Shown here piece after piece: positions 62,577 through 64,000 of a stretch of DNA of 64,000 nucleotides. Within the stretch, counting starts at the first letter, position 1, and the number at the start of each line of letters is the position of its first letter. A model generated the notes under the pieces. That model saw only the letters and a list, made by a program, of their open reading frames with translations. It was not told where the DNA came from and made no database searches. The position numbers and the translations under genes are program-made. The DNA lies in contig NZ_CP166871.1 in assembly GCF_041379045.1 (NCBI RefSeq), forward strand, positions 3,224,001-3,288,000. The letters run 5' to 3'. Origin of the DNA: Thalassotalea ponticola. GTDB lineage: Bacteria > Pseudomonadota > Gammaproteobacteria > Enterobacterales > Alteromonadaceae.

Positions 62577-64000
62577 TTAGGCGTTAATCCCTGAATGGCG
62601 CAACAGTGCATCAACCTGAGGTTCGCGACCGCGAAACGCCTTAAACAACGCCATCGGCTCTTCGCTACCCCCTTTTTCTAAAATACACTGTAAGAAGTCT
62701 TTACCTGTATCACGGTTGAAAATCCCCTCTTCTTCAAAGCGCGAGTAAGCATCTGCCGATAACACCTCTGCCCACTTATACGAGTAATAGCCCGCCGCGT
62801 AACCGCCAGCAAAAATATGACCGAAGCTGTGTTGAAAGCGATTAAACTCAGGGGCGTTAACCACTGCGTATTTTTGACGAACTAAATTTAGCGTATCTTG
62901 AATGCGATCGCCTTGTTTCGGGTCGTAATCTGCGTGAATGGTAAAATCAAATAAACTAAACTCCAATTGACGCAGCATTTGCATTGCCGATTGAAAGTTT
63001 TTGGCTGCCAGCATTTTATCGAGCATCTCCTGCGGTAAAGGTTCGCCCGTTTGGTAATGACCAGATAAAAACGCTAGCGCTTCAGGCTCCCAACACCAAT
63101 TTTCTAAAAACTGACTCGGTAATTCTACCGCATCCCATGGAACGCCATTAATACCAGCAACGCCGGCGGCATTCACTTGGGTTAACATATGGTGTAAACC
63201 GTGACCAAATTCGTGAAACAACGTAACGACTTCATCATGGGTAAACAGCGCCGGTTTATCACCCACTGGCTTGGTAAAATTACACGTTAAGAATGCAACC
63301 GGTAACTGCACAGTACCATCGTCTAACTGACGACGGCCAATACAGTCGGCCATCCACGCACCACCGCGCTTTTTATCCCGCGCGTACAAGTCGAAATAGA
63401 AACTACCGCGCAGGTTGTTATCGCTGTCATAGACGTGATAAAAGCTAACATCTTGATGCCAGGTATCAACACCTTGTTGAGCTTTTATCGTAATCCCGTA
63501 CAAGCGCTCAACCACTTCAAACAAACCAGCTATCACTTTGTGTTCTGGAAAATACGGACGCAAGTCTTCATCTGAAATAGCGTATCGAGCCTGCTTTAAT
63601 TTTTCTGAGTAATAGGCCAAGTCCCAAGGTTGTAAGGTTTGTTTGTTAAACTCTTGCGCCGCAAATTCGGTTAGTTCAGCTAAATCTTGTTCACCCTGTG
63701 GCTTAGACTTTTGCGCCAGATCTTGTAAAAATGCAAATACCTGTTGAGTGTTCTCGGCCATTTTGGTTGCCAGCGACTCTTCAGCATAATTGTCAAAGCC
63801 CAGTAACTGTGCCATTTCATGACGCAGCGCCAGCGTTTCACTCATGATGTCACTGTTGTCAAACTCGCCGGCATTTGGTCCCAATTCTGATGCGCGGGTA
63901 ACGTAAGCGGTATACATTTTTTCACGTAACGCCTCGTTGTCACTGTACATCATCACCGGCAAATAGCTCGGGATATCAAGGGTAAATAACCAGCCCTGCT
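62577..64000 (-). CDS. prlC: Oligopeptidase A (N-terminus outside the window)
   Basis: M3-family zinc metallopeptidase of the cytoplasm that degrades signal peptides and other oligopeptides. The visible 474 codons are the C-terminal two thirds. The frame continues unbroken to the window edge (RAGWLFTLDIPSYLPVMMYS), so the true start lies beyond 64000. The zinc motif is VTLFHEFGHGLHHMLTQVNA (HExxH). GVPWDAVELPSQFLENWCWE is the PrlC-type third-ligand region, and SFGHIFAGGYAAGYYSYKWA near the C-terminus is a family signature. Confidence 0.95.
   Translation of the reverse strand, partial: QGWLFTLDIPSYLPVMMYSDNEALREKMYTAYVTRASELGPNAGEFDNSDIMSETLALRHEMAQLLGFDNYAEESLATKMAENTQQVFAFLQDLAQKSKPQGEQDLAELTEFAAQEFNKQTLQPWDLAYYSEKLKQARYAISDEDLRPYFPEHKVIAGLFEVVERLYGITIKAQQGVDTWHQDVSFYHVYDSDNNLRGSFYFDLYARDKKRGGAWMADCIGRRQLDDGTVQLPVAFLTCNFTKPVGDKPALFTHDEVVTLFHEFGHGLHHMLTQVNAAGVAGINGVPWDAVELPSQFLENWCWEPEALAFLSGHYQTGEPLPQEMLDKMLAAKNFQSAMQMLRQLEFSLFDFTIHADYDPKQGDRIQDTLNLVRQKYAVVNAPEFNRFQHSFGHIFAGGYAAGYYSYKWAEVLSADAYSRFEEEGIFNRDTGKDFLQCILEKGGSEEPMALFKAFRGREPQVDALLRHSGINA

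Overview
The window is chromosomal DNA of a marine-type gammaproteobacterium, most likely an Alteromonadales member of the Colwellia/Thalassotalea/Shewanella kind. This is inferred from the gene order hslR-hslO-pckA-envZ/ompR-greB-tex (close to the arrangement known in E. coli), the gspC/gspD pair, the ubiD-fre pair, a GlyGly-CTERM protein, an OsmC-YcaO fusion and an hpd-VOC-FAH tyrosine-catabolism operon. No rRNA, tRNA or CRISPR array was seen. Almost all of the window is single-copy coding DNA with short intergenic gaps.

Layout. 1-1778: start of a type II secretion operon running leftward (gspC, then gspD, cut by the window edge). 2169-11009: stress and regulatory housekeeping block (hslR, hslO, pckA, a small membrane protein, envZ/ompR, greB, tex). 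11147-16743: glycerate kinase, a lysophospholipase-like hydrolase, a FieF-type metal exporter, trmL and a DUF4153 membrane protein. 16918-19607: two overlapping exported amidohydrolases, the second lacking the usual HxH metal ligands. 19795-27191: ubiD-fre, a DUF885 lipoprotein with two cytochromes c, selO, a small protein and an MDR oxidoreductase. 27315-27583: a transposase-free element (MITE) with perfect inverted ends and a CTAG duplication. 27708-35101: OsmC-YcaO fusion, glutaryl-CoA dehydrogenase, hpt, an exported cyclophilin, a LETM1-like protein and a YdgA-like protein. 35275-38541: tyrosine/homogentisate degradation operon with a divergent MarR regulator. 38538-44432: a DUF748 protein, a ThiF/MoeB-type E1-like enzyme and an MscS-type channel.

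44696-49679 holds a large membrane sensor (propeller, two PAS, GGDEF, EAL). Downstream of it on the same strand is a two-gene micro-operon of very short proteins: a 75-residue putative exported peptide with four copies of the cationic strand RVKIRI, followed 15 nt later by a 32-residue protein carrying an acidic strand (KVEVEL) behind a perfect Shine-Dalgarno. I consider this the best candidate for an undescribed system in the window.

51181-55925 is the accessory region: a tandem array of about 105-bp hairpin repeats, then AT-rich same-strand genes of mostly unknown function (small membrane or secreted proteins and one HEAT-repeat protein). At least two of the spacers look like integron attC sites, with RYYYAAC/GTTRRRY cores, an imperfect palindrome and stop codons inside or next to the core. 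No integrase is visible, so it resembles an integrase-less cassette cluster.

56164-60681 is an oxidative-stress cluster: ferritin, a Prx5-type peroxiredoxin, oxyR, ahpC and ahpF. 60792-64000 holds rsmJ, a 3-methyladenine DNA glycosylase I family gene with a second element end fused almost to its start codon, and the 3' part of prlC.
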